From positions 24,336 to 88,335 of the forward strand of contig LT642146.1 in assembly GCA_900128585.1 (NCBI GenBank): DNA of 64,000 bases, in the 5' to 3' direction. The stretch comes from Stramenopiles sp. TOSAG23-3 (Eukaryota; Sar). The translations under genes were made by a program, and so were the position numbers. This document shows, in pieces, positions 51,097 to 60,844 of this stretch. The notes under the pieces are model-generated. The model had not been told where the DNA came from. It saw nothing but the letters and a program-made list of their open reading frames with translations, and searched no databases. How positions within the stretch are numbered: position 1 is the stretch's first letter; the number at the start of each line of letters is the position of its first letter.

Positions 51097-52029
51097 TTAT
51101 TTTTTCCGTTTGGATTCTACACGTGCCGCAAATTTACTCAAAAGGGTATCGAACCTGAGCTCGTACTCTTGGGAACCTTTTTCTAACCCGTCAAAATAAC
51201 CCCGTTCCTCCATATGCTTAACAAATTTTCGAAACAGTTCAATCTCTTCGTCGCTGAGCAAATCGATGGGCTCGTGGGGAGCTTCCCCATATCCACCCTC
51301 TGCGCGCGGGGGGGCGCCCTTCTCCACCCCCCCGTCCTTTGACGGGTTCATAGACTCAAGGATTTCAGGATTATGTTGAAAATAGGATTGAAAAACGTCG
51401 TCCTCCCCGAGGCCATACTCATCTACCCCCAACGAAAAAAAATGGGTGCCGTTGTTGTTCAAATCATCCCCGACCTTCATGTACCCCACCCCGTTGCTCC
51501 TGAACATGGCGGGCAAGTTTCGCATTTTCCCGCCCTCATTCTTTCCGCGAGGGTACCACTCTCCGTGAAAATTCTGGGGCGCAAAGATTATCGACACTGC
51601 GCCCGTGCACGATTGAAAGCCCCGCAGTGCGTCGATCAAAAAACAACTATCCGACGGTCGTAGGCGTACCTGAAGCATGTCCTTTTCAACCTGTGTCTCT
51701 AAGTGCTCGTCGGGGTACACAAACCCAAAAATTTGGCCAAACTGAATGAAAAATCTACCGGTCGTTATGTTGTGCGATTCGTGCTCTCCTTTGCTCAGTA
51801 TAGTGCAGAGCAGCAGAACCGTCTGCTTCTCGCCACGGCTCTGTTTGTCGCCCAGTTCCGTTTCCAACAAGCACGGCATGCCCGTCGAGGCTTTTTCCTG
51901 CCGAAGTTCGTTGTCATGCGACAGCCACAGAGAGATATCGTCTATTGCCCCTCCCCCAGCGCGCCCCGAGGTTGGCTTTTGAACAGCCCTCCCCCCTCCC
52001 CCAGCGCTGCTACGAGCACGGGACGACAT
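51097..52029 (-). CDS. Conserved-looking protein of unknown function
   Basis: I place the start at the ATG at 52029 (MSSRARSSAGGGGR). An upstream in-frame ATG at 52278 would add 83 residues, but that part is Arg/Thr/Phe-rich and AT-rich like leader sequence. The product is 310 residues. A Gly/Arg-rich N-terminus is followed by a folded-looking domain (about 30-180: LLCTILSKGEHES, RFFIQFGQIFGFVYP, VRLRPSDSCFLIDALRGF, VSIIFAPQNFHGEWYPRG). Then comes a linker with Pro/Gly, and a C-terminal helical motif (LLSDEEIELFRKFVKHMEE, GYFDGLEKGSQEYELRFDTL). I do not recognise either part. No membrane or signal segment is seen from this start. Confidence 0.7.
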   Translation of the reverse strand: MSSRARSSAGGGGRAVQKPTSGRAGGGAIDDISLWLSHDNELRQEKASTGMPCLLETELGDKQSRGEKQTVLLLCTILSKGEHESHNITTGRFFIQFGQIFGFVYPDEHLETQVEKDMLQVRLRPSDSCFLIDALRGFQSCTGAVSIIFAPQNFHGEWYPRGKNEGGKMRNLPAMFRSNGVGYMKVGDDLNNNGTHFFSLGVDEYGLGEDDVFQSYFQHNPEILESMNPSKDGGVEKGAPPRAEGGYGEAPHEPIDLLSDEEIELFRKFVKHMEERGYFDGLEKGSQEYELRFDTLLSKFAARVESKRKK

Positions 52030-53401
<1,372 letters not shown>

Positions 53402-54745
53402 ATGGCTTCCCTTGCAAATCAACGAAACTCGACAGACTCGACGGACGAGAACTTTCTTGCGCCGCCAAGCAACGAGTTGAAGAGGATGGCGTCCCGGTCC
53501 CTTGAAGATCGGGTAAATCAGGAACCACCGACACTGCAGAGAAAGAACTCTGGCCTTGACATTTACCAACGGGCAATGTCGGGGGATGACATATTTAAGG
53601 TCCCGTCCACGGACAGGCGGCGCCGCGTGAACACGAAGCGCCGAAAGCAGCGGGAGGACCCCAAGTTGCAAAAGAAGTCCTCGTTCGAAGAGTACTTGGA
53701 CTCCGCCCTGGGATCGCTACGCCCGGAGGAAGGAGGCACGACACCGAAAAACCAGGAGGCGACAGACCTGTCTTGGTTGGACAATAAACTCCCGGAAGTG
53801 TTAGATACAGTCTTCGACAGCGACGGGGGGCTCGTCCCTATGAATAGTGAGGATAGCGACGGCCTTGGGCTTTCCAGAAAGGCCAGCCGCAACAGCTTTA
53901 CGATGAACCCCGTGGGGAACATGGTACGGTGGCAGTCGGATGATAGTGCAATAGAGACAGGCAGCGGCGGCCTGGGGATCGTAAGGCAGCTGTCCCAAGA
54001 CCTGGGCGGGATGGACCTTGGGAGCGGGCTGGACCTGGGGAGCGGGCTGGACCTGGGGAATGGGCTGGACCTGAATGGGCTGGGGTTGGATGGGTACGGG
54101 CAGATTCCATTCGATATGATGGAAGATTCCCCAAAGAACATACCTCGGAGGACCGCGTTTGCCGAAAGCAAAGGCCGGGGGGGATCTACCCCAGCGTTTC
54201 GAAAGAAGAAGGGGAACGGGCGCTTGCAGAAGAAGGGCTCGCTCGTTTTGAGCGAGGACGACGGCCCGGCGCCCTCCACAAAACCTGCCCCGTCCACAAA
54301 ACCTTCCCCGAGGAAGCCGGGAAAGGGCGCCCCTGGCGAGGAGGAGCGCATCGCTCACACTGTCGCCCAACAGAAACACCGGGACAACCACAGGAACAAG
54401 ATGGACAGGCTCAAGACAATGGTGTTTACGTTAGTGGACGTTGGGGACAACGAGAAGAATATAGGCCGCCTGACAAAGATGGATATTTACACTGCCGCAA
54501 TCGGGTTGGCGAAAGGGGAGAAGAGCGGGGTGATCGTGGAACGCTTGCTTGAGTATAGAGAGGCGAAAAAGACGTCAGGGAGCGGCGGAAAGGACCGGTT
54601 TAAGTATCTCCGTGCCGAGGAGAAGGCAATGCTTGAGAAGCTCCAGAAGCTGGTTTCTAAGCCGGAAACGAAAATGACGAAAGCAAACGCACTGACCGAC
54701 GCATTAGTGTTCATAGGAAAGAAGTACGCAAAGAGGCTGGGGTGA
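53402..54745 (+). CDS. bHLH-like putative DNA-binding protein
   Basis: Product of 447 residues starting MASLANQRNSTDST. The first 300 residues are disordered: Ser/Arg/Lys-rich with repeated LQKKxS and LxRKxS-type basophilic kinase sites, KRRKQR basic patches and a Gly-Leu-Asp repeat (about 200-225, GSGLDLGSGLDLGNGLDLNG, units of 18 bp). Residues about 315-370 look like a basic helix-loop-helix: AHTVAQQKHRDNHRNKMDRL forms the basic part and helix 1, then a loop, then LTKMDIYTAAIGLA as helix 2. A second, similar helix-loop-helix-like block closes the protein (EEKAMLEKLQKLV, MTKANALTDALVFIGKKYA). I infer a nuclear transcription factor with moderate confidence. Confidence 0.7.
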   Translation: MASLANQRNSTDSTDENFLAPPSNELKRMASRSLEDRVNQEPPTLQRKNSGLDIYQRAMSGDDIFKVPSTDRRRRVNTKRRKQREDPKLQKKSSFEEYLDSALGSLRPEEGGTTPKNQEATDLSWLDNKLPEVLDTVFDSDGGLVPMNSEDSDGLGLSRKASRNSFTMNPVGNMVRWQSDDSAIETGSGGLGIVRQLSQDLGGMDLGSGLDLGSGLDLGNGLDLNGLGLDGYGQIPFDMMEDSPKNIPRRTAFAESKGRGGSTPAFRKKKGNGRLQKKGSLVLSEDDGPAPSTKPAPSTKPSPRKPGKGAPGEEERIAHTVAQQKHRDNHRNKMDRLKTMVFTLVDVGDNEKNIGRLTKMDIYTAAIGLAKGEKSGVIVERLLEYREAKKTSGSGGKDRFKYLRAEEKAMLEKLQKLVSKPETKMTKANALTDALVFIGKKYAKRLG

Positions 54746-55047
54746 GCGGAGGAGCGTTTGTGTTAATTCATGCATGGCGCGCAATGTTTGCGTTCCCTTG
54801 GAAAATCCAAGAGCAATATGATATTATCAAAAACCAAAATATATAGTATGCTTTAAGACTCTCATTTTAAATCAAATACTAACTTCAAGTCCAACCCTAA
54901 TCCTATCTCGATTTTTTAGTTTGATCTTTTAAATTTCTTAATTTCGTTTGATGGTTGTCAATCATCATTACTGTTAAAATAAAAAATTCGTACCAGTAAT
55001 CGCATGCTCTGACCGAGCGACTCAATCGTTTGCACATGTTCATAATT
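54746..55047. other. Convergent spacer with TTTAAGACTCTC element
   Basis: Holds the element copy at 54841-54879, about 95 bp after the plus-strand stop. The rest is AT-rich and unremarkable. Confidence 0.7.
54841..54879. repeat. TTTAAGACTCTC element, copy 3
   Basis: Identical to 17881-17919 except one base (ATATAGTATGCTTTAAGACT against ATATAGTATGTTTTAAGACT), over 39 bases, although the two loci are 37 kb apart. Confidence 0.85.
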
Positions 55048-55794
55048 TTACTGTGTACGATGGAACACAAAAATTTTTCCGTCGACGCAACCGACCCCTT
55101 CATTGACACCGTCCGGTGCCATGGCGATCAGGGCCTCGTCAACGGTGATGCACTCTTTCAATTCGTAGCCTGCTTTTGAGGCTTCTTTCGTCACAAAATC
55201 ATGCGTGACACCATGCCTTGGCACATGACAGAGCACAAACACAGGTGCCAACTGTGCACACGTTTGCACCAACGGTGCTACTATTTCTAACTTATAACAA
55301 ACGTCCGCCGCCAGGACCACGTCAAAGCTTCCACTGATGGAGCAGTTTTCAATGTCCTCTGCTTCCCCCCACCGCAGCTTTCGAACGATTGTGTTGGATT
55401 CCACGGACAAATTTTTCTCCACGTTCACGTTTATCAAGTTCAGGGCAAACGGATCTGCGTCCGTCAAGACGATATGCTCGCACCATTTCGAGAGGGCCAG
55501 CCCCAAAATACCGCTTCCTGCCCCCAACTCAATAACGCGCTTCCCCGTCACGTGCAGCACGCGGTCACTACTCTTCGCAAGGTACGTCGCCAGAAGGAGA
55601 GAGCCCGGCCACGGGCACCTTCCCGAAATTTCCACGTTCGCATCCACCAACTTTGACAGAACTTCAAGCGGCAGCTGTTCCGGAAGAGACTGAATCAAAA
55701 ATTTCTGCCCAGCAACGCGTACCTCTTCTTCTTCGTAATCTATCAGTTCGTTGGTTTCTTTCCAAAGCTCAAGCTCCTGACCGGCAACGGACAT
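55048..55794 (-). CDS. Family-16 (METTL21/EEF-KMT-like) protein methyltransferase
   Basis: The start is the ATG at 55794 (MSVAGQELELWKETN); upstream frame opens only with TTG. Product of 248 residues, as expected for this family of seven-beta-strand methyltransferases that usually modify lysine in proteins such as chaperones and elongation factors. SAM motif I is KRVIELGAGSGILGLALS (about 100-117), followed by the acidic motif VLTDADPFALNLINVNVEKN, the Trp-Gly pair in LRWGEAED, and FDVVLAADVCYKLEIV as motif IV. Most relatives have D-x-x-Y (for example DVIY/DCVY); here DVCY keeps the Asp and Tyr. Substrate cannot be read from the sequence. Cytosolic, no targeting signal seen. Confidence 0.85.
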   Translation of the reverse strand: MSVAGQELELWKETNELIDYEEEEVRVAGQKFLIQSLPEQLPLEVLSKLVDANVEISGRCPWPGSLLLATYLAKSSDRVLHVTGKRVIELGAGSGILGLALSKWCEHIVLTDADPFALNLINVNVEKNLSVESNTIVRKLRWGEAEDIENCSISGSFDVVLAADVCYKLEIVAPLVQTCAQLAPVFVLCHVPRHGVTHDFVTKEASKAGYELKECITVDEALIAMAPDGVNEGVGCVDGKIFVFHRTQ

Positions 55795-56771
55795 CGCGGA
55801 AGTTTCTTTTGTCCGTCGTGGAGTCGGTGTTGGTCCTGGATGTAGTGTATATGCCAATATATGAAATAAACGATGATTTTCCCTCTAAACTAATAAGCCA
55901 AGGATATATCATACATCAGCAACAATGAAATAAAATAACTTCCGTTCCCTCTCAGTCTTACTTACAAAATTGATTTCATTCTATTAAATACAAACTCTAT
56001 GCAAAGACAACACGAAAAACAGGCCACACTCCTCGTATTAGAATTTGTAATAAAAGAAGAAGTACTTACTGACTATTATTATAATAAATACGGAGGATTT
56101 ATTTTATTATTTTTTATACTACCATGGTATTATTATACTACATCATCATACACTACTCCTCAATACTACTACCGTACGTACTATATCTATACCCACTATA
56201 ACTAAATCTATTTATAATTAATACCCACTTCTCTCTCTCCTCCTTCTCTTTGTTTTTTGGAACTATTTACACTAATACTATACCGTATAATACGAAGAAA
56301 GAAGAAAGAAAGAAAGAAAGAAAGAAGAAGCACAAAAAAAATAAAGAAGAAAGAAGAAAGAAAAGAAAGAAGAGTCGTCGGTCGGTCAAAAATCATCTCT
56401 GTTTTGTTGTTGTTGTTTTAATTTTTCTTTCTTTATTATTATTATATTACTAAATTGTTGTAGTAAGGTAAATTTTGTTTTAGTTTAGTTGTGGGAGTTA
56501 TATTCGATGCTCTTCTTCTTCTTCTTCGCTCTTTTTTTATCTGTTGTGTATCGATTTTTTAGCTTCTTCGTTATTATTATTTTGTTCATTGCATAATATA
56601 GTAAAAGATCAAGAAGAAATGGAGAGGAACAGATTGAACAGTTTTAAACTTGGAGCTCAGAACGACCACCAAAGCGTTTCCGTGCATAGCAAAGTGGCAA
56701 AAATATTTGCAGGCACTGTTCATAGTGAGCGTCGTTAGAGTCCAACGGGTTAGTTGGACGTTCTTAGTACC
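55795..56771. other. Divergent AT-rich spacer
   Basis: Promoter regions of the methyltransferase and kelch-BTB genes. Contains GAAA/AGAAG-rich sequence at 56296-56375, TTG and ATT repeats near 56405-56445 and a TTC run near 56515. No gene is seen. Confidence 0.5.
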
Positions 56772-58391
56772 ATGGCGTATGCACCGAACACTGCTTTCCC
56801 GAGGCAACTTGTGGAGGAGGAGCGGCCGCGCTCGTTCCAAGGCCATGCAGAAGCTTCCGCCGGGCTGTCCCGCAACCTTAGTGGTCGGATTGGGGGAGAA
56901 GGAAGGTCCGATTCAATGACCCAATCTACCGTAACGATGAGGCACCAGTGGCGCCAGCACACAAACACGAAAGGGATTATCCCGGGCCCACGCTCCGGGG
57001 CCGCGTCGGTGGTCGTTGGGAACAAGCTGTACGTGTTCGGAGGCTACGGTGGTAGTGGCCGCCTGGCAGACTTTTTCGAGTTTGACTTTGATACGAAGAC
57101 GTTCCAAGAGATCGAAATGGCAGGCCACCACCCCGGGGTGAGGGAGAACAACGGTGTCGTCCTGTACAAGAACCGCCTTTACATATTCGGTGGTTACAAC
57201 GGGAACGATTGGCTGAACGATTTCCACGAGTTTGACTTGCAAACGAAAGTGTGGAGAAAGATTGAACCGGCAGGGGCGTGCCCATCGCCACGGTTTGGAT
57301 ACGTTGCCGTGCGCCACGTCGACACCTTCATTATATTCGGGGGGTACGATGGCACGACCTGGTTGAACGACATGCACGAACACAATTTTTTGACGAAAAC
57401 ATGGGGTTCTATACACCCGACGGGGACGATCCCGAGCGTCCGAAGTTGTCCGAGTTGGACAGTGCACAACAAGAGTGTGTTCATTTTTGGGGGATACGAC
57501 GGTGTGCAGCGGATGAACGATTTCTTCGAATACCGCTGCGACACAAGGGTTTGGTCCACAGTGTTGGGAAGCGGCCCCGTCCCCTCCCCTCGCTACTTTC
57601 ACGCGTGCATCATGTACCGAAACCAGATGTACGTATTTGGGGGGTACAATGGCGCCCATCGCTTGAACGACATGTATTGCTTCGATTTCGACACGCACAT
57701 GTGGGCGATCGTGGAGTGCTCCGGGGAATTGCCCTCTGGGCGAAGTAGTCTGGTTGCGCAGGTGTACGGGAATTCTTTGTTCACGTTTGGCGGGTACAAT
57801 GGACGCCACGTCCTGAACGATTTTTTCGAGTTTCGTTTTGAGCCCGTCGCAATCCCGCCCCCAACACTGATCCACGATATGCGGCGGCTGATGAACAATG
57901 AGCAGTTTAGTGACGTAGAATTCATAGTGGAAGGGCGATCCCTGTATGCGACCAAAGCACATTTGGCCATTCGTTCAGAGCATTTTCGCGCCCTACTTTT
58001 CGGCGGAATGAAAGAAAGCCGCTCCTCAAAGGTTACTATTGAGATCAGCGACGTGCCCTACCCTGTGTTTTCCAAAATCATCGAGTTTCTCTACACCGAC
58101 AACGTCACCGATATATCTAGTGACATCGCCGTCCCGCTCTTGATGGCTGCAGAACGCTATTTGCTGGGTCGTCTGAAGGGCCTGTGCGAAGATTCTATTC
58201 GTAAGTCCATTACAGTTGAGAACGTTATTAGTTTGTTCATGGCCTCCCATCGCCATAGAGCTGCCGGCCTGAAGGAGATATGTTTGGATTTCATCATCGA
58301 CCACCTGGACACTGTGAAAAAAAGCACAGGGTTTCGCGATTTGAAAGATGAACCCGAGCTGTTGATGGAGATTATCATGGTTGGCACCTAA
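56772..58391 (+). CDS. Kelch-BTB protein (LZTR1-like order)
   Basis: The start is the ATG at 56772 (MAYAPNTAFPRQLV) in TACCATGGC context. Product of 539 residues. Six kelch repeats (about 50-370) each carry FGGY followed by a LND/LAD-FFEF type strand and a conserved Trp (LYVFGGYGGSGRLADFFEFD, LYIFGGYNGNDWLNDFHEFD), forming one beta-propeller. A BTB domain follows (about 380-485: FSDVEFIVEGRSLYATKAHL, VFSKIIEFLYTDNV) and a partial BACK-like helical tail. Propeller before BTB is the order of LZTR1, not of KLHL proteins, where BTB comes first. The likely role is a cullin-3 substrate adaptor for ubiquitination. The repeats are unusually regular. Confidence 0.9.
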   Translation: MAYAPNTAFPRQLVEEERPRSFQGHAEASAGLSRNLSGRIGGEGRSDSMTQSTVTMRHQWRQHTNTKGIIPGPRSGAASVVVGNKLYVFGGYGGSGRLADFFEFDFDTKTFQEIEMAGHHPGVRENNGVVLYKNRLYIFGGYNGNDWLNDFHEFDLQTKVWRKIEPAGACPSPRFGYVAVRHVDTFIIFGGYDGTTWLNDMHEHNFLTKTWGSIHPTGTIPSVRSCPSWTVHNKSVFIFGGYDGVQRMNDFFEYRCDTRVWSTVLGSGPVPSPRYFHACIMYRNQMYVFGGYNGAHRLNDMYCFDFDTHMWAIVECSGELPSGRSSLVAQVYGNSLFTFGGYNGRHVLNDFFEFRFEPVAIPPPTLIHDMRRLMNNEQFSDVEFIVEGRSLYATKAHLAIRSEHFRALLFGGMKESRSSKVTIEISDVPYPVFSKIIEFLYTDNVTDISSDIAVPLLMAAERYLLGRLKGLCEDSIRKSITVENVISLFMASHRHRAAGLKEICLDFIIDHLDTVKKSTGFRDLKDEPELLMEIIMVGT

Positions 58392-59071
58392 AAACAAATA
58401 CATAGTTCCTTTTTGTTCACCAAATGTAAATATCATCAATGATAATACATACCTATACTGTTCGGTTCGTTCGTTCCCTACCCGTATCCGTACCCGTACC
58501 CGGTCTAATGGAATACAAAGAGGAACAGGAACGAATGTTTTTTTTCATTTTGGTTTTTAAAACCACAACATGCTCAGCTGCTGCTCTGCTGCTACGTGTC
58601 CAACAGCTATTATATATACCAAGGGTTGTGTAATAATACCCGTAATAGCATTGCTATTTGATGATGAACACGCTACCGTTGTAGTAGTACCGTTTGTTGA
58701 TCGATAATGAAAGAAGGAGAGTCTATAACATTACACAACATACACTAAAATAATGATGTACACAATACACTGCTTCCTGTAGTAATAATGAAAAAAAGAA
58801 AGCAGAAAGAAGAAGAAGAATGAATAAAATTTTTCAAAAAATCCTCCTCCCCTCCTACTCCTCCTCCGCGCCCGCAGCAGCCTAGCCGAAGAAGAACAAA
58901 GAAGAACAAAAAGGAGGCACATGACTGAAAAAAATGATACTTCCCGTGTTGGACAACGCTACGATAAAAATATCACCAATAAACCTCTACCAGGTAACTC
59001 GCAGCTTGACAAGTAAATTCAGTATCCAAAACTGACGGATTGAACGATAGACCACCTTTTCTTTCCTTCCA
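58392..59071. other. AT-rich spacer between two plus-strand genes
   Basis: Contains a short CCGTAC/CCGTATC repeat near 58476-58500 and purine-rich runs near 58790-58820. No gene is seen. Confidence 0.5.
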
Positions 59072-60352
59072 ATGGCAGCCCACCTCAGGATACTTGTGCT
59101 GTGTTTACTGGCCCTTGCAGTGTCAGGTGCAGCACGCCAGTCTGATGCACCGACCGCGCTTGTTAAGAACATGACGGAAGCGTACAAGACCGAAAAAGTT
59201 ATGGAAGGACGTGTTGTGTTCGCGTTTTATTATGACTCATCTAAGAACGGGGGAAATTCTCCAGTCGGGTGGAGCAATACGTTCAGCACTTTGGAAAAAG
59301 TTGCCGACGAGCTCAAGGACATCGCCGTTTTGGGGTATATCGACTCTTCGGTAGAGCGAAAATTGTCGCTTCAAGCAGGAATTAAACAATCGGTAGAATT
59401 GAGAGTTTTCCTGCCACTTTTCCCAGACTCGCAAATGAGGTTTGACGAGCTCATATACGATGCCAATAGATTCCGGCCCGATTTTGAATCCGCAAGTTTG
59501 CGGCGCATACGACGCTTCGTGAAGGGTTTAGACGTAGGCGGAGAACAGTTCGCCCCAGTCCTGAAAAACGCGTTGCAAGCTATTGTGCGCAAAGAGGCAT
59601 TGGGCGACCATCTGTCGTCAATATTAGAAGTGACGTCCGAACTTAAAAACAAAGGGACCGATTTATCGATGCCTGCAAGCTTAATACTGTCACAGTTGAA
59701 AGCGATCAGAAAACAGGTAAAACTGAACAAAACTATCGACAGTGTATTAGAGGCCCAGTTCGTTTCTCTCTACAGCAACATTGCTGCCGGGCAGTGTGGA
59801 ATAACAGAATTTTGCTGTAACACTTACCGACATCTTCAAGTCATCGTTATCATCTTCAATGCGCACAACAACAAACAGTACAATTCCAGCGAAGTCTACA
59901 CGGCAATGAAAGCTGCAAAGGGAAGCGAAGAGTCGAAGTCCAGGGAACTAGCCGGTTTGCCTACCGACAAAGAATTGGAGGAGATCCAAACCGAAGAGGA
60001 AATGTACAGGGTGTTGCTTAACGTGGACAAGCTTAAATCGGACTGCGACGAACAGATTGTTGAGATGGAAGAATCTATAATTGTGCTTATGCAGGACAAT
60101 TTAGGGGTCCATGAGCTCACAACGAAAGGTCGTCTAAAGGATATACGGAAACTCGTGGACGACCGCCAACCAACTGATAGTATTAAAGGTTCCTATTTTA
60201 AAAAGTACGCAAAACGATACGCAAAGTGCATGATGTCCGGAATTGTTCGAAATCGGATTAGTGCCATGTACGACAAGCTCCACTTAGCTCTCAAGGAAAA
60301 GTTTAAATTGGACCCGACTTATTACGAAGTCGAAGCTGTGCCAACGATGTGA
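59072..60352 (+). CDS. Secretory-pathway protein with thioredoxin-like N-terminal domain lacking CxxC
   Basis: Product of 426 residues starting MAAHLRILVLCLLALAVS, a signal peptide of about 20 residues. Residues about 45-155 have the pattern of a thioredoxin fold (RVVFAFYYDSSK, TFSTLEKVADELKDIAVLGY, LRVFLPLFPDSQMRFDELIY, LRRIRRFVKGL), but the place of the active-site CxxC has no cysteines. The remaining two thirds are helical and charged, with a Cys pair region (AAGQCGITEFCCNTYRH) and further single cysteines. There is no membrane segment and no KDEL-type end (VPTM). I do not recognise the family; an ER-lumen chaperone-like or secreted role is an inference from the fold. Confidence 0.68.
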   Translation: MAAHLRILVLCLLALAVSGAARQSDAPTALVKNMTEAYKTEKVMEGRVVFAFYYDSSKNGGNSPVGWSNTFSTLEKVADELKDIAVLGYIDSSVERKLSLQAGIKQSVELRVFLPLFPDSQMRFDELIYDANRFRPDFESASLRRIRRFVKGLDVGGEQFAPVLKNALQAIVRKEALGDHLSSILEVTSELKNKGTDLSMPASLILSQLKAIRKQVKLNKTIDSVLEAQFVSLYSNIAAGQCGITEFCCNTYRHLQVIVIIFNAHNNKQYNSSEVYTAMKAAKGSEESKSRELAGLPTDKELEEIQTEEEMYRVLLNVDKLKSDCDEQIVEMEESIIVLMQDNLGVHELTTKGRLKDIRKLVDDRQPTDSIKGSYFKKYAKRYAKCMMSGIVRNRISAMYDKLHLALKEKFKLDPTYYEVEAVPTM

Positions 60353-60844
60353 CGAGAATCCTGAACGTGTTTGCGTCCTGAACTTTTCGTATGAGGTAAA
60401 CTTACGATTCCTATCCTAAGTTTACTAAATCATAAACTTGATGCCTTTGATAAAAAACAAGGAAATTGGCTGTTATTTAATAAAAACTATTAGAAAATTG
60501 GCTGTGGAAGCTAAATTTAATTATGTTACTTAAAATTGGCTGTTATTTATAAATAACAGCCAATTTTCTTGTTTTTAATTGGCTGTATTTATAATAAAAA
60601 TTTAAAAAACGAAAATTGGCTGTTTTTTTATTTAAAAACACAAGAAAATTGGCTGTTATTTATTAAGTAATTAAATTTATTATAAGTTTCTTTAAAATCA
60701 TAGTATGTTATCATAGACTAACACACACTTTAATTAAAACTTTTTATCTCCTTAAAGAAAAAAAAAAAAATATAGTATGTTTTAAGACTCTCCTTAATTT
60801 TAAATAAATACCGTAAAATTTATAAAATTTAAGTTTAAAAACAT
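60353..60844. repeat. Convergent spacer packed with AATTGGCTGTTA elements
   Basis: Between two stops. At least seven copies of the (A)AATTGGCTGT core occur in both orientations between 60453 and 60664, including a 36-bp perfect palindrome (60532-60567). A TTTAAGACTCTC copy lies at 60770-60810. The density suggests nested insertions or local amplification. Confidence 0.85.

Noticed and set aside
55795-55857. N-terminal extension of the methyltransferase
   Set aside because: Opened only by a TTG; the ATG at 55794 gives the usual family length.
56913-57962. 349-codon minus-strand frame opposite the kelch repeats
   Set aside because: Its regular pattern comes only from the kelch repeats on the other strand.
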